Assembly (NCBI GenBank): GCA_946482565.1 | Contig: CAMLSB010000002.1 | Location: forward strand, 1-55,215 | Source of the DNA: an uncultured Lysobacteraceae bacterium | GTDB taxonomy: Bacteria > Pseudomonadota > Gammaproteobacteria > Xanthomonadales > Xanthomonadaceae | DNA: 55,215 nucleotides | Direction: 5' to 3' | Part shown: positions 41,082 to 50,040 of the stretch, in pieces | How the letters are laid out: each line of letters starts with the position of its first letter | How positions within the stretch are numbered: the first letter of the stretch is position 1 | The notes under the pieces: model-generated | Seen by the model: only the letters and a program-made list of their open reading frames with translations | Databases searched by the model: none | Told to the model about the DNA's origin: nothing | Position numbers and translations under genes: made by a program

Positions 41082-41965
41082 GCGTCGACCGCCTCGCCGC
41101 TGCGATGCAGCAGCCACAGATAGGCGTCCTCGAGGTCGGGCGCCACGCGCACCGCATCGTCGGAAGGCTTGTCGCCGACCACGCGCACTTCCACGCCGTG
41201 CGCGCGCCGCTGCGCGCGGCTGATCTTCAGGCGCGTGCGCGCTTCGGCGAGCTGGTCGGCCGGCAGCGTCCACTGCCACACCTGCCCCTCGGCCGCGGCC
41301 ATCAGCGTCTCGGGCGCGCCGTGGAAGCGCAACCGCCCGCCGGCCATCACCGCCAGCGTGCTCGCGCTGGCCTCGATGTCGGACACGATGTGCGTCGACA
41401 GGAGCACCAGCCGCTCGCCGGCCAGCTCCGCGAGCAGGTGCCGGAAGCGCACGCGCTCCTCCGGATCCAGCCCGACCGTCGGCTCGTCCACGATCAACAG
41501 CTTCGGATCGTTGAGCAGCGCCTGCGCGATGCCGACGCGCTGGCGCATGCCGCCCGAATACCCGCCCAGGCGCTTGTCGGCGACATCGTCGAGGCCGACC
41601 ATCGCGAGGCATTCGTCGACGCGCGTGGCGACCGTGCGCGCCGGCAGCCCCTTCACCGCCGCGAGGAACGCCAGGAATTCGCGCGCCGACAGCGCCTCGT
41701 ACACCCCGAAGTCCTGCGGCAGGTAGCCCAGCTCCCGGCGCAGCGCGTCCGGCTTGCGGGCGATGTCCTCGCCGCGCCAGGTCACCCGGCCGGCCGTGGC
41801 CTTCGCCAGCGTGGAGAGGACTCGCATCAGGGTGGATTTTCCCGCCCCGTTCGGCCCCAGAAGGCCGACGATGCCCGGCGTTAGCGACAGATCGACGCCG
41901 GCAACCGCTTCGTGGCCACCGCGGTAGCGGTAACCGACTGATTCCAATGCCAATTCGAGAGCCAT
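41078..41965 (-). CDS. ABC transporter ATP-binding protein
   Basis: This 295-residue ATPase has Walker A GPNGAGKST (37-45), the signature YSGGMRQRVG (136-145), Walker B LLIVDEP (156-162) and the switch His in LSTHIVSD. It is a CcmA/NatA-like exporter ATPase. The promoter just upstream carries an imperfect dyad in its spacer, suggesting control by a GntR-like repressor that is not encoded nearby. Confidence 0.93.
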   Translation of the reverse strand: MALELALESVGYRYRGGHEAVAGVDLSLTPGIVGLLGPNGAGKSTLMRVLSTLAKATAGRVTWRGEDIARKPDALRRELGYLPQDFGVYEALSAREFLAFLAAVKGLPARTVATRVDECLAMVGLDDVADKRLGGYSGGMRQRVGIAQALLNDPKLLIVDEPTVGLDPEERVRFRHLLAELAGERLVLLSTHIVSDIEASASTLAVMAGGRLRFHGAPETLMAAAEGQVWQWTLPADQLAEARTRLKISRAQRRAHGVEVRVVGDKPSDDAVRVAPDLEDAYLWLLHRSGEAVDA

Positions 41966-41997
41966 CCCATCCGCCGCGCTTGCCTAGATGAGTTGGT

Positions 41998-42025
41998 ATT
42001 GTAGTGATGTATAACACCTAGACAA
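41998..42025 (-). promoter_or_regulatory. Promoter with embedded operator for the ABC transporter
   Basis: On the minus strand TTGTCT (42025-42020) and TACAAT (42003-41998) are separated by 16 bp. The spacer contains the imperfect palindrome GTGTTATACATCAC (42017-42004), placed where a bound protein would block polymerase. GntR/YtrA-type regulators of similar transporters use sites like this. Confidence 0.55.
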
Positions 42026-42057
42026 TAGGCCGATTGGCATGGCCCGTAGAAGGGAAC

Positions 42058-42927
42058 TCAGGGGTCGCTGCGTTCCGCCGGCCTTCCAGGTAATACGACT
42101 GCTTCCGCCTCCATTAGAAAGAGCTCGTTGATTAACAGGAACTCGCGAAACGCACCCATTGAACTTGTGTGACCCTCGCGGTGCGCACGAGGATTTCGAA
42201 ATGCCATGAATGCTGCTTCGAACAGTTGTGCTCGCCCCTCAGCCTCTCCTTTGGATACGGAGGACCAACCAAGCCGGGCACCAGATCCTCTGAACGCCCT
42301 TCTGAACACCTCAACTCCAACGGTCCCTATGGGAAACGCGCATCGATCATTCACCGTAGATTCCAATCGACGAAACGCCTCGAACACCGCCCTGTCGGGG
42401 CTGTGAAAAAGCGCTAGTGCGAGATCTTTGAGGCGTTGATCCAGTGCAAACCAAGGGGCACTCGGCGAAAACTGCTCTCGCATTAGCAAGTAGGGGGACC
42501 CTCGACCTTGAAGCCCCGAATGCATGTAGTCATGAATGCGAATCGGACGAACTGTATTCGCCTCCCGTATCCAAGCAACGTCAACAGCGGATAGCTGCGC
42601 GACCTCGATGCGAGCCAGGAATTTAGAGTCGACTAAGACCTCTTCGACCTCGACGTTGAACCAGTGAAATAGATGAAGCGCTATCGCCAGCCCCGCGGGG
42701 CCTTCTCCCGAGTATCCGGAGGTGAAGCCAGAACGAATCGCGATAGGCTCTGGATCACCAATATCCAATAAAAAGGCGTGCCTTCCCTCGCATGTGAGGA
42801 GGTATACGTAGTTAAAGGTGACTCCTGATGCGCAGAGGCGAACCACAGCATCTAAACAAGATTGGGTAGTATCAATCGAGCCGTGGTACTGAACGCGAGC
42901 GGGGCCCAAAGATGCAAATAACTTCAT
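42058..42927 (-). CDS. TIGR02391 (Ymh-like) C-terminal domain protein, orphan accessory gene
   Basis: This 289-residue protein is encoded by DNA noticeably poorer in GC than its neighbours. The N-terminal part is unrecognised. The C-terminal half fits the TIGR02391/Ymh pattern: LKDLALALFHSPDRAVFEAF, then LFEAAFMAFRNPRAHREGH and EFLLINELFLMEAEAVVL. This HEPN-like helical family often appears in plasmid, phage and defence contexts. GAAGGGG precedes the ATG. Composition and lack of operon partners point to horizontal gain. Confidence 0.72.
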   Translation of the reverse strand: MKLFASLGPARVQYHGSIDTTQSCLDAVVRLCASGVTFNYVYLLTCEGRHAFLLDIGDPEPIAIRSGFTSGYSGEGPAGLAIALHLFHWFNVEVEEVLVDSKFLARIEVAQLSAVDVAWIREANTVRPIRIHDYMHSGLQGRGSPYLLMREQFSPSAPWFALDQRLKDLALALFHSPDRAVFEAFRRLESTVNDRCAFPIGTVGVEVFRRAFRGSGARLGWSSVSKGEAEGRAQLFEAAFMAFRNPRAHREGHTSSMGAFREFLLINELFLMEAEAVVLPGRPAERSDP

Positions 42928-43114
42928 GCCTGCCCCTTCTATTCACATCTTAGCTGTCTGTCGCGTTGATACATGGTGCCCACGGTGCCGAGGATAGCCT
43001 CCCGCGAGGCCGGATCGGCAATCGACCTCCGCCCACTTCCGTCCGGATCCACAATGATCGTCAGGTCCCGTCCGAGGTGACTGTTCGCCCCGCCTCCAGC
43101 GCCGCCCTAACCGT

Positions 43115-44320
43115 ATGATGCGCGGCATGGACACCCCGGCCCAGCACGCCCCCACCCCGCCCGCCTCGGACCCCGGCGAGCTCAAGCGCCTCGAGCAGCG
43201 CCTGCGCCGCCTCGAGCAGCTCATGGTCGACACGCAGGGCGTGGCCCACCTGGGGACCTGGGAGTGGGACATCAGCGAGCCGACGGCCACCTGGTCGGCG
43301 GAGCTCTATCGCATCTACGGGCTGAGCCCCGACAGCTACACGCCGACCTACGAGAACTATCTGGCGATGGTCCATCCGGACGACCGCCAGCGGGTGATGG
43401 ACGCCACCAACCGGGTCTTCCACGAGCACGTGCCCTACTCGCACGACGAGCGCATCCTGCTGCCGGACGGCTCGATGCGCTACCTGCACACCTGGGCGCA
43501 CCCGGTGCTCGACGACGACGGCAAGCTGGTGCGGCTGCTCGGCGTCTGCCAGGACATCACCGAGCAGAAGCGCGCCGAGGCGCAGGTGCTGGAGCTCAAC
43601 CGCGAGCTCGAGCGGCGCGTCGCCGAACGCACGCGCACGATCGAGAGCACGCTGCGCGACGTCGAGGCGTTCAACGCGATGGTCAGCCACGACCTGCGCG
43701 CGCCGCTGCAGGTGATCGCCATGACCTGCCAGGTGATGGCCATGGACACGAGCGTGCCGCTGCCGCCGAAGTTCGGCGAGCACCTGGGGCGCCTGCAGCG
43801 CTCCGTCGACCACATGACGCAGCTCGTCAACGACCTGCTCGCGCTCGCGCATGTCGGCGGCGCGGCGCTCGAGCGCACCGACGTGGACCTGTCCGCGCTG
43901 TCGGCGGAGATCATGGCGGACCTGCACCGCCTGGCGCCCGAGCGCCAAGCCACCGTGGACATCGCCCCGGGCCTCAGCTGCCGCGCCGATCGCGGACTGC
44001 TGCGCTCGGTGATGGAGAACCTGCTCGGCAACGCGTGGAAGTACTCCTCGCGCGTCGCGCACGCGCACATCGCGGTCGGCGCCATCACCGTGGACGGCCG
44101 CACGCGCTTCTACGTCCGCGACAACGGCGCCGGTTTCGCGGCTGCCGATGCCAGCCGCCTGTTCCGCCCGTTCGAGCGCCTGCACAAGGCCTCCGAGTTC
44201 AGCGGCACCGGCGTCGGCCTGGCGGTCGTGCAGCGCATCATCGAGCGCCATGGCGGGCAGATCGAGGCGCAGGGCGAGCCCGGCAAGGGCGCGACCTTCA
44301 CCTTCGACGTCGGCGGCTGA
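43115..44320 (+). CDS. PAS-domain sensor histidine kinase
   Basis: This 401-residue kinase has no membrane segments. A short coiled coil leads into a PAS_3 domain (TWEWDISEPTATWSAELYRI to LVRLLGVCQDITEQK), a HisKA domain with the phospho-acceptor MVSHDLRAP and a HATPase with LLGNAWKYSSR, VRDNGAGF and GTGVGLAVVQ. It is probably a soluble, phytochrome-kinase-like sensor. No response regulator is adjacent. The start could also be 43118 or 43127. Confidence 0.92.
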   Translation: MMRGMDTPAQHAPTPPASDPGELKRLEQRLRRLEQLMVDTQGVAHLGTWEWDISEPTATWSAELYRIYGLSPDSYTPTYENYLAMVHPDDRQRVMDATNRVFHEHVPYSHDERILLPDGSMRYLHTWAHPVLDDDGKLVRLLGVCQDITEQKRAEAQVLELNRELERRVAERTRTIESTLRDVEAFNAMVSHDLRAPLQVIAMTCQVMAMDTSVPLPPKFGEHLGRLQRSVDHMTQLVNDLLALAHVGGAALERTDVDLSALSAEIMADLHRLAPERQATVDIAPGLSCRADRGLLRSVMENLLGNAWKYSSRVAHAHIAVGAITVDGRTRFYVRDNGAGFAAADASRLFRPFERLHKASEFSGTGVGLAVVQRIIERHGGQIEAQGEPGKGATFTFDVGG

Positions 44321-44326
44321 AAGGCG

Positions 44327-45154
44327 TCACTGCGCCCGCCGCAAGCACCTGGCCATGTGGCTCGCATGCGCGAAGCCCGTGGCCAGCGCGATCTCGGTCC
44401 GGCCCAGGCGCCCCTGCTGCAGGTGATCGCGTGCGCGCGCCGCCCGGCGTTGCATGACGAAGCGATGTGCAGGCATCCCCGTCGCCCGCCGGAACATCGC
44501 CTTGAAATGGGACACGCTGTAGCCGGTGACGCCCGCAAGATCGGCCAGCGACAGCGATCGGTCGAGATGCGATTCGATGTATTCGACCACCTTGCGCAAT
44601 TGCCACGCGGGCAAGGCATGCCCGCTGCCAGGGTCCCGTGGCTGCGTCGGCGATTGCAACGCCAGGAGGCGGGCCGCCAGGGCCAGCGCCATGCCGTCCG
44701 AGAACAGGCGCCCGCCCGGGTAACCCTCGCGGCTCTCGGCCTCCATGGCCCAGCCGATGCGTTCGATCTGCGGATCGCGGATGTGGATCGCAGGGGCAAG
44801 CGCGTGCCGCGCGCCGAAGGCCGTTTCGGCGGCATCCCGTACCGGACCCGGAGCGAGCCGCAGCAACAGTGAGCGCGCCGGCGCGGCAAGGGTCCATCGC
44901 GTGCTGGACCCGGCCGGAACCACGCAGAACTGGCCATGCAGGCGCGTGCCGCGCAATTCGCCGCGCCCGGCCCGGTAAGTCACCGGGACCGGTTCGCCCA
45001 GGTGCAGGCACAGGACGTGCCGGTCGTCGACCGGCGAGTCGAACCGGCCGCCCGGCACCGGCGACACCAGCACATCGAGCCACGGCAAGCGCGCATCGCG
45101 CAGGGCGCCGCTCGACGGTGGCGGATAACAGGCAGGCCGGTGCATCCCGTGCAT
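44327..45154 (-). CDS. AraC-family transcriptional regulator
   Basis: This 275-residue protein has an N-terminal cupin-like sensing domain (residues about 20-110) and a C-terminal double helix-turn-helix: YIESHLDRSLSLADLAGVTG, then YSVSHFKAMFRRATGMPAHRF and EIALATGFAHASHMARCLRR. It is divergent from the DUF1579 gene, which it may regulate. An alternative start lies at 45145. Confidence 0.92.
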   Translation of the reverse strand: MHGMHRPACYPPPSSGALRDARLPWLDVLVSPVPGGRFDSPVDDRHVLCLHLGEPVPVTYRAGRGELRGTRLHGQFCVVPAGSSTRWTLAAPARSLLLRLAPGPVRDAAETAFGARHALAPAIHIRDPQIERIGWAMEAESREGYPGGRLFSDGMALALAARLLALQSPTQPRDPGSGHALPAWQLRKVVEYIESHLDRSLSLADLAGVTGYSVSHFKAMFRRATGMPAHRFVMQRRAARARDHLQQGRLGRTEIALATGFAHASHMARCLRRAQ

Positions 45155-45291
45155 GGCGCAATGGTGGCCACGCGCCGGCTCGCGGCCAAAGGTCGAAAGT
45201 CATCCATCCGTGCGCCCGCCATCCGCGGGTGCGCGCGACCGTCGGGCAGATCCTCCAGCATCCGCGGACCTTCTCCAGGGACGATTGCCCC

Positions 45292-45852
45292 ATGCAACTA
45301 CAACACCTCGCCGTCCTGCTGCTGGCGCTGGCCGCAGCCCCTGTCGCGCGCGGCGCGCAGCCGCCGGGGACGGCCCCGGACAGCGCCACCGCCAGCGTGC
45401 TCGACCCGCAACACGCGCAGTTGGGAAAGCTGGCCGGGCGCTGGCAGGTGAAGCAGCGACTCTGGACCAGACCCGGGCAGCCGCCGCAGGTGGATGCTGG
45501 TGTCGCTACCTTCACCACCCTCCTGGGGGGCAGGCACCTGCAGCAGGACCTGCGGATCGCATCGCATCCGCCGTTCCAGGGACTGGGCTACATCGGCTAC
45601 GACACGGCGACCCGCAGCTACTTCACCACCTGGATGGACGTCAACTTCACCGGTCTGCTGGTGATGCGCGGCGACTATGACCCGCGGGCCACGACATACC
45701 GGTTCCACGGCGAAATGGTGGACGGGCAAGGCGTTGTCGTGCCGACCCGCGAAGAACTGCAAGTCGTCGATGATCGGCACGTCGTGGCCCGATTCCTCGA
45801 AACCCGCGATGGCGTCGAGACACTGGTCGTGGAACTGCAGTACTCGCGGTGA
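45292..45852 (+). CDS. DUF1579-family secreted protein
   Basis: This 186-residue protein has a signal peptide (LAVLLLALAAAPVARGA). The mature part reads LGKLAGRWQVKQRLWTRPGQ, TTLLGGRHLQQDL, GYDTATRSYFTTWMD and EELQVVDDRHVVARFLETRDG, matching DUF1579, a lipocalin-like barrel family without known function. AGGGA precedes the ATG. Divergent AraC regulation is possible. Confidence 0.87.
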   Translation: MQLQHLAVLLLALAAAPVARGAQPPGTAPDSATASVLDPQHAQLGKLAGRWQVKQRLWTRPGQPPQVDAGVATFTTLLGGRHLQQDLRIASHPPFQGLGYIGYDTATRSYFTTWMDVNFTGLLVMRGDYDPRATTYRFHGEMVDGQGVVVPTREELQVVDDRHVVARFLETRDGVETLVVELQYSR

Positions 45853-45854
45853 CG

Positions 45855-45938
45855 CCCGGAGCGAATCGCCTGCCGCGGCTCCATCAGTTCGGATTGCTAG
45901 AAGCCGTCGGTGGCGAGGATGGCGATGCGTTTGGCCAT
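45855..45938 (-). pseudogene. Relic of a DJ-1/PfpI-family gene
   Basis: On the minus strand ATG 45938 opens MAKRIAILATDGF, the exact start of PfpI/DJ-1 proteins, but the next codon is TAG where Glu is expected. After the stop the frame continues QSELMEPRQAIRSG, again PfpI-like, then similarity ends at the DUF1579 gene. GGAG lies upstream of the ATG. So the first ~28 codons of a PfpI gene survive, with a nonsense change and a deletion of the rest. Confidence 0.78.
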
Positions 45939-46047
45939 GGAAGGCACTCCGCGGGCGGGAGGGCCGATGTTGCCGATCGCGGCGTTCCGGCGCGGTGAAG
46001 CGCGCCGGCATACACTCGCGGCTCAGGGCGCGCTCGGGGGAGCCTGC

Positions 46048-46620
46048 ATGACCAGTTTCGAATTCGTCTTCGGCATGATCTCGGTGATCACCTCACTGGC
46101 GCTCGCCCGCCTGCTGGGCGGCTGCGTGGGCCTGTACCGGCATGCCGAACACGTCCGCTTCTCCTTCCGGCATGCGTGCTGGACCGCCATGGCCTTCATG
46201 CTGCTGATCGGCAACTGGGCCAACTTTTGGCGCTTCCACGAGGCCCGGACTTGGGGTCCGCTCGACGTCCTGATCCCTCTGGTGTTCGTCGGCGTGCTGT
46301 ACGCCTTCTGCGATTTGGTCCTCCCCGAGGAACCAAAACCAGGCGAAGCGCTCGACCTGCGCGATTACCACGTGGCTCAGGGCCGTCGCTACAAGACGAT
46401 GCAGCTGGTGTTCTCGGTGCTGGCGATGCTCGTCATTGCAAAAAGCAGCCGTGACTTCGGCAATTGGGTTGCTGGTTCGGGCTTCGCATTGATCGCAGCG
46501 GCAAGTACCGTTGTCGCGTTGCGGACCCGGCGCGTCTGGCTGGATACGGCGGCCGCCATCGTGCTTGTGCTGATGGCGCCGGTTTTCATGTGGCTGCACC
46601 TCGAGCGCCTGGCAGGCTAG
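46048..46620 (+). CDS. Hypothetical integral membrane protein
   Basis: This 190-residue protein has five or six predicted membrane helices. SFEFVFGMISVITSLALARL at the start and GNWANFWRFHEARTWGPLDV in the second helix region look conserved, but no family is recognised. GGGGGAG precedes ATG 46048. The GST gene starts 24 bp later and may be cotranscribed. Confidence 0.75.
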   Translation: MTSFEFVFGMISVITSLALARLLGGCVGLYRHAEHVRFSFRHACWTAMAFMLLIGNWANFWRFHEARTWGPLDVLIPLVFVGVLYAFCDLVLPEEPKPGEALDLRDYHVAQGRRYKTMQLVFSVLAMLVIAKSSRDFGNWVAGSGFALIAAASTVVALRTRRVWLDTAAAIVLVLMAPVFMWLHLERLAG

Positions 46621-46644
46621 AATTTCCGGCTTCGGAGTGCACCC

Positions 46645-47307
46645 ATGACATCCCGGCCTCGCCTCTACGCCCACCCGTTTTCCTCGTACTGCCAGAAGGT
46701 CCTGGTGGCGCTGTACGAGACCGGGACCGCGTTCGAATACCGCCACATGGAAGCGCCGGGTGCCAGCGACGAGCTCGCAGCGCTCTGGCCGATGAAGCGC
46801 TTTCCGATCCTGGTCGACGGCGAACGCACCGTGCTCGAGGCGACCTGCATCATCGAGTACCTGCAACTGCACCATCCCGGCGCGGTGGCCCTGATTCCCG
46901 CCGACCCCGACCTGGCGCTGGAAGTGCGGATGCTCGACCGGTTCTTCGACAACTACGTCTCGACGCCGCAGCAGAAGTTCGTCGCCGACGTGCTGCGGCC
47001 CGAAGGCGCGAATCGCGATCCCTACGGCGTCGAGCAGGCGCGCGCGATGCTCGAGACCTCGTACGCGTGGCTCGAGGCGCGGATGGCGACGCGCGAGTGG
47101 GCCGCGGGCCCGGCGTTCACACTCGCAGACTGCGGCGCCGCACCGTTCCTGTTCTACGCGGACTGGACGCATCCGATCGATGCGCGCTTCGCGCACGTGC
47201 GTGCGTATCGCGAGCGGCTGCTCGCGCGGCCGTCGGTCCGCCGGGCCGTCGACGAGGCGCGGCCGCATCGCGGGTATTTCCCGCTGGGCGCGCCCGACCG
47301 GGATTGA
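46645..47307 (+). CDS. Glutathione S-transferase family protein
   Basis: This 220-residue protein has a thioredoxin-like N-domain with SSYCQK (Ser/Cys active-site region, residues about 13-18), the conserved RFPILVDG cis-Pro segment and EATCIIEYLQ, followed by a helical C-domain. It is distinct from the GST at 28823. The substrate is unknown. Confidence 0.9.
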   Translation: MTSRPRLYAHPFSSYCQKVLVALYETGTAFEYRHMEAPGASDELAALWPMKRFPILVDGERTVLEATCIIEYLQLHHPGAVALIPADPDLALEVRMLDRFFDNYVSTPQQKFVADVLRPEGANRDPYGVEQARAMLETSYAWLEARMATREWAAGPAFTLADCGAAPFLFYADWTHPIDARFAHVRAYRERLLARPSVRRAVDEARPHRGYFPLGAPDRD

Positions 47308-47433
47308 ACGGCGCAGTTGAGCGAGCCCGGCAACGCCAGGCGGGTCGCGCTCCCAGGACGTTCCGCCAGGGGAGCGGCCAAAGTCGGGAGAAGCGTTTCC
47401 TGGCGTAGTGGAGCACTTGGAGGGGCTGTCCGC

Positions 47434-48312
47434 TCAGGAAGCGCGCAGCGAAAGGCGCAGGACGACGCGACCGTTCCGCTGCGCCATGACGAGGAATGCC
47501 ACGCCGGCCGCCAGGCACACAGCGACGGCCACAACCGAAGCTTCCGGCCCGAACGCACCGCCCGTGAGCCAATCACTGCCAGTGAACCGGACACCGATCA
47601 TGCCTTCCGGCTTCATGCCGGAGACGGACGTCGCGAAGATGCCGCCTTCGGTGAAATTCCACGCGGCATGCAGGCCGTAGACGAACCACAACCGGCGCGA
47701 AAACATGAAGGCCGCGGCCAGCAGTACGCCGGCCTCCAGCGCGATGGCGATGACGCTGGTGGCCGTCGCACCCGGATTGGTCGCGTGCATCAGGCCGAAA
47801 ACCACCGCCGACAGGCCGAGCGCGATCCAGCTCCCGAGGCCCTGTTCCAGTATCCGGAACATCACGCCGCGCATCAGCGTCTCCTCGACGACTCCGGCCG
47901 CCACGGCAGTGGTGAGCGGATAGATCCACAGGGCTCCCGTCTCGATGCCGGTGTACGTCCATGCACCCAGCAACCACAACAGCAGCATCGTCGTGCAGAA
48001 CAATCCCGCGCCCACCAGCACGCCCAGCAGCACTTGCCTCGCGGCACCACGCGGGGCGAGTTCGACCGCGGGCCGGAATTCCACCCAGCGCACGTAGAGC
48101 CAATAGCTGCCGATCGTCGCCACGACGATGACGAGGTTCAGCGCCACGCCCATCGGGCTGCGCGCAACGATGCCGGCGGATTTGCCGGCCAGCTGCAATA
48201 GCATCACCGGCCCGATGGCGAACAGGACCGCCAGGATGAAACGCGTCAGCGGGAACTGGAGCACGGCCCAGGCCTTGCCTGGCCGACGGTTGATCGCGGG
48301 GATGTCGGTCAT
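47434..48312 (-). CDS. CPBP-family intramembrane metalloprotease
   Basis: This 292-residue membrane protein has VVEETLMRGVMFRILEQ, FGLMHATNPG and HAAWNFTEGG, the CPBP active-site motifs. The tail SDWLTGGAFGPEAS is shared with the CPBP protein at 16321. AGGAT precedes the start. The substrate is unknown. Confidence 0.88.
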   Translation of the reverse strand: MTDIPAINRRPGKAWAVLQFPLTRFILAVLFAIGPVMLLQLAGKSAGIVARSPMGVALNLVIVVATIGSYWLYVRWVEFRPAVELAPRGAARQVLLGVLVGAGLFCTTMLLLWLLGAWTYTGIETGALWIYPLTTAVAAGVVEETLMRGVMFRILEQGLGSWIALGLSAVVFGLMHATNPGATATSVIAIALEAGVLLAAAFMFSRRLWFVYGLHAAWNFTEGGIFATSVSGMKPEGMIGVRFTGSDWLTGGAFGPEASVVAVAVCLAAGVAFLVMAQRNGRVVLRLSLRAS

Positions 48313-48375
48313 GGGTCGATCCTGTATTTGGCCTGGCAACGTCCGCATGTTTATAGCTCGCCTGGACCGCGGCAC

Positions 48376-49848
48376 TCAACCAGTGCAGCTGACCGCATCC
48401 TGAGGCGCAGGCCGGATTGCAATGCTGCGGATCTTGCCTCCCTCCGACTCACCGGTGAAACGAAATACCCGCTCCTTGGCAGTGATCAACATGCCCCGCT
48501 GGAAGCAACCGAACTGTGAAGCGGATGCTTTCAGGGAACTGATGAGATCGGCCTTGGCAACGGACTCTCCATCTCCCCAGGCAAGGGTGTCGAGAAAACT
48601 CGAGTCGATGCTGTACCGGATTCGATCCTGAAACGCCGAATCAAGCACATGCTCCGGATCCGGCGCGTGGCGGGCACACTCCGGCCCGCCGGTCGCAAGC
48701 ATCCAGCACCCAAGAGCCCACAGCGTATTGTTGTCGATGGGATCCGGGACGGCAGGACGCGGCAGCGGAGTATCGACGCCGGTTGCGAAGGCAAGCAGCT
48801 GCTTCTCTACGGGCGAGAAGCACTTGTGAAACCATGCAGTCTCGATCTTGCGATCATCAAATCCGGCTTCATTGAGGGCGCGCAAGGTGATCGAGGTGGA
48901 GTCCATTGGCGCCAGGCCCTGCTCCGTCCCGAGAAAGGACCGCGCTTCCGAACAGAACGCTTCGATGTTGGCGAGACCCGGGGCCCCAACCAGCTGCCCG
49001 TAACTCTTCAAGCCCTTTGCCTCATCCAGATATCGAGCCTTGACGCCGCCAATATTCGCTTCCAGCGTCGCAGGGTCTTCGCCGGGGCCCAGGCGGAAGT
49101 CGCCCGGGGTGGCGCTGAACACGCTGGAACCGTCTCGAAGCAGCGTCGGTGAAGCCTTGAGAAGCAGGTGTACCGTCGCGAACACCTGTCCGTCCTGATT
49201 GGCGAGCGGCAAATCGACCTGCTTGTTGTTGTCCCCCAACGGCGACAACTCATATCGATGAGTGATGTTGGTGGTCGAACTTCCGAACGCAGTCAACACG
49301 CTACTTCCAAGCCTGCCCATGCCCTGCACGAAGGGCCTGGATGCCGCGCTCACCAACGCGCTTCCCGGCACCAACGACAGGATGGCGTCGCTCACGTCAC
49401 CCAACTTGTACTGCACACGGTCCGAATCCCGGAAAATAACGTCGACAGTGATCCGGTCTCCACTCTCCAGGTGTTTCCGGGGGAAATCATGCCCGGCGGT
49501 CGAATAAGTGGAAAGCGTTCGTGTATCCGCGTTGTAGTCATACGCGGCAAGGAGATATTCGGGGAGCTGCAAGTCTCCGATCGATACCTTTACCGACGCG
49601 GCGACACTTTGCGCACTGCTCCTTCCTCCCAGCCCCGCGAGGATGGAGCGGAACGCATTTCTCGCCTGCTTGCCGGTTTGCGGCTGCGGCGTGACGTCGA
49701 TGGCGGCATGGAGTTGCGTGTAGTAGTCAGGTGTCACCGCGGTCCGGCCCCTGTTGATCCTTTCACCCGTCTGGGCCTGCGCTGCGGATGCGAAGCCGAT
49801 CGCCGCTGTCAGCAGCGCCGTAGAGAGAGCGATATGCCTGAATTCCAT
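48376..49848 (-). CDS. Large secreted protein of unknown function
   Basis: This 490-residue protein has a signal peptide (ALLTAAIGFASAAQAQ). The mature sequence has no repeats or known motifs. A beta-rich middle part (VSIGDLQLPEYLLAAYDYNA, SGDRITVDVIFRDSDRVQYK) is followed by a Cys-containing C-terminus. Base composition is somewhat lower in GC than the flanks. I do not recognise the family and propose no function. Confidence 0.72.
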   Translation of the reverse strand: MEFRHIALSTALLTAAIGFASAAQAQTGERINRGRTAVTPDYYTQLHAAIDVTPQPQTGKQARNAFRSILAGLGGRSSAQSVAASVKVSIGDLQLPEYLLAAYDYNADTRTLSTYSTAGHDFPRKHLESGDRITVDVIFRDSDRVQYKLGDVSDAILSLVPGSALVSAASRPFVQGMGRLGSSVLTAFGSSTTNITHRYELSPLGDNNKQVDLPLANQDGQVFATVHLLLKASPTLLRDGSSVFSATPGDFRLGPGEDPATLEANIGGVKARYLDEAKGLKSYGQLVGAPGLANIEAFCSEARSFLGTEQGLAPMDSTSITLRALNEAGFDDRKIETAWFHKCFSPVEKQLLAFATGVDTPLPRPAVPDPIDNNTLWALGCWMLATGGPECARHAPDPEHVLDSAFQDRIRYSIDSSFLDTLAWGDGESVAKADLISSLKASASQFGCFQRGMLITAKERVFRFTGESEGGKIRSIAIRPAPQDAVSCTG

Positions 49849-50040
49849 GGCGTTCCCCGGTAGTGGTCCATTTGTCCCAACGGAACCCGGATCGGCCATC
49901 GGACAGGGCCCCGATTCGCGGCGCGCCCCGCCCGAGTGGGGGTACTTTGGCCGGCAGGGAATCGCGGACGACGCGGCTGCGAAACGCATACACTCCGGGT
50001 GACGCCGGGCATGGGGGCCCGCGCACCCGGGGACAATCGA

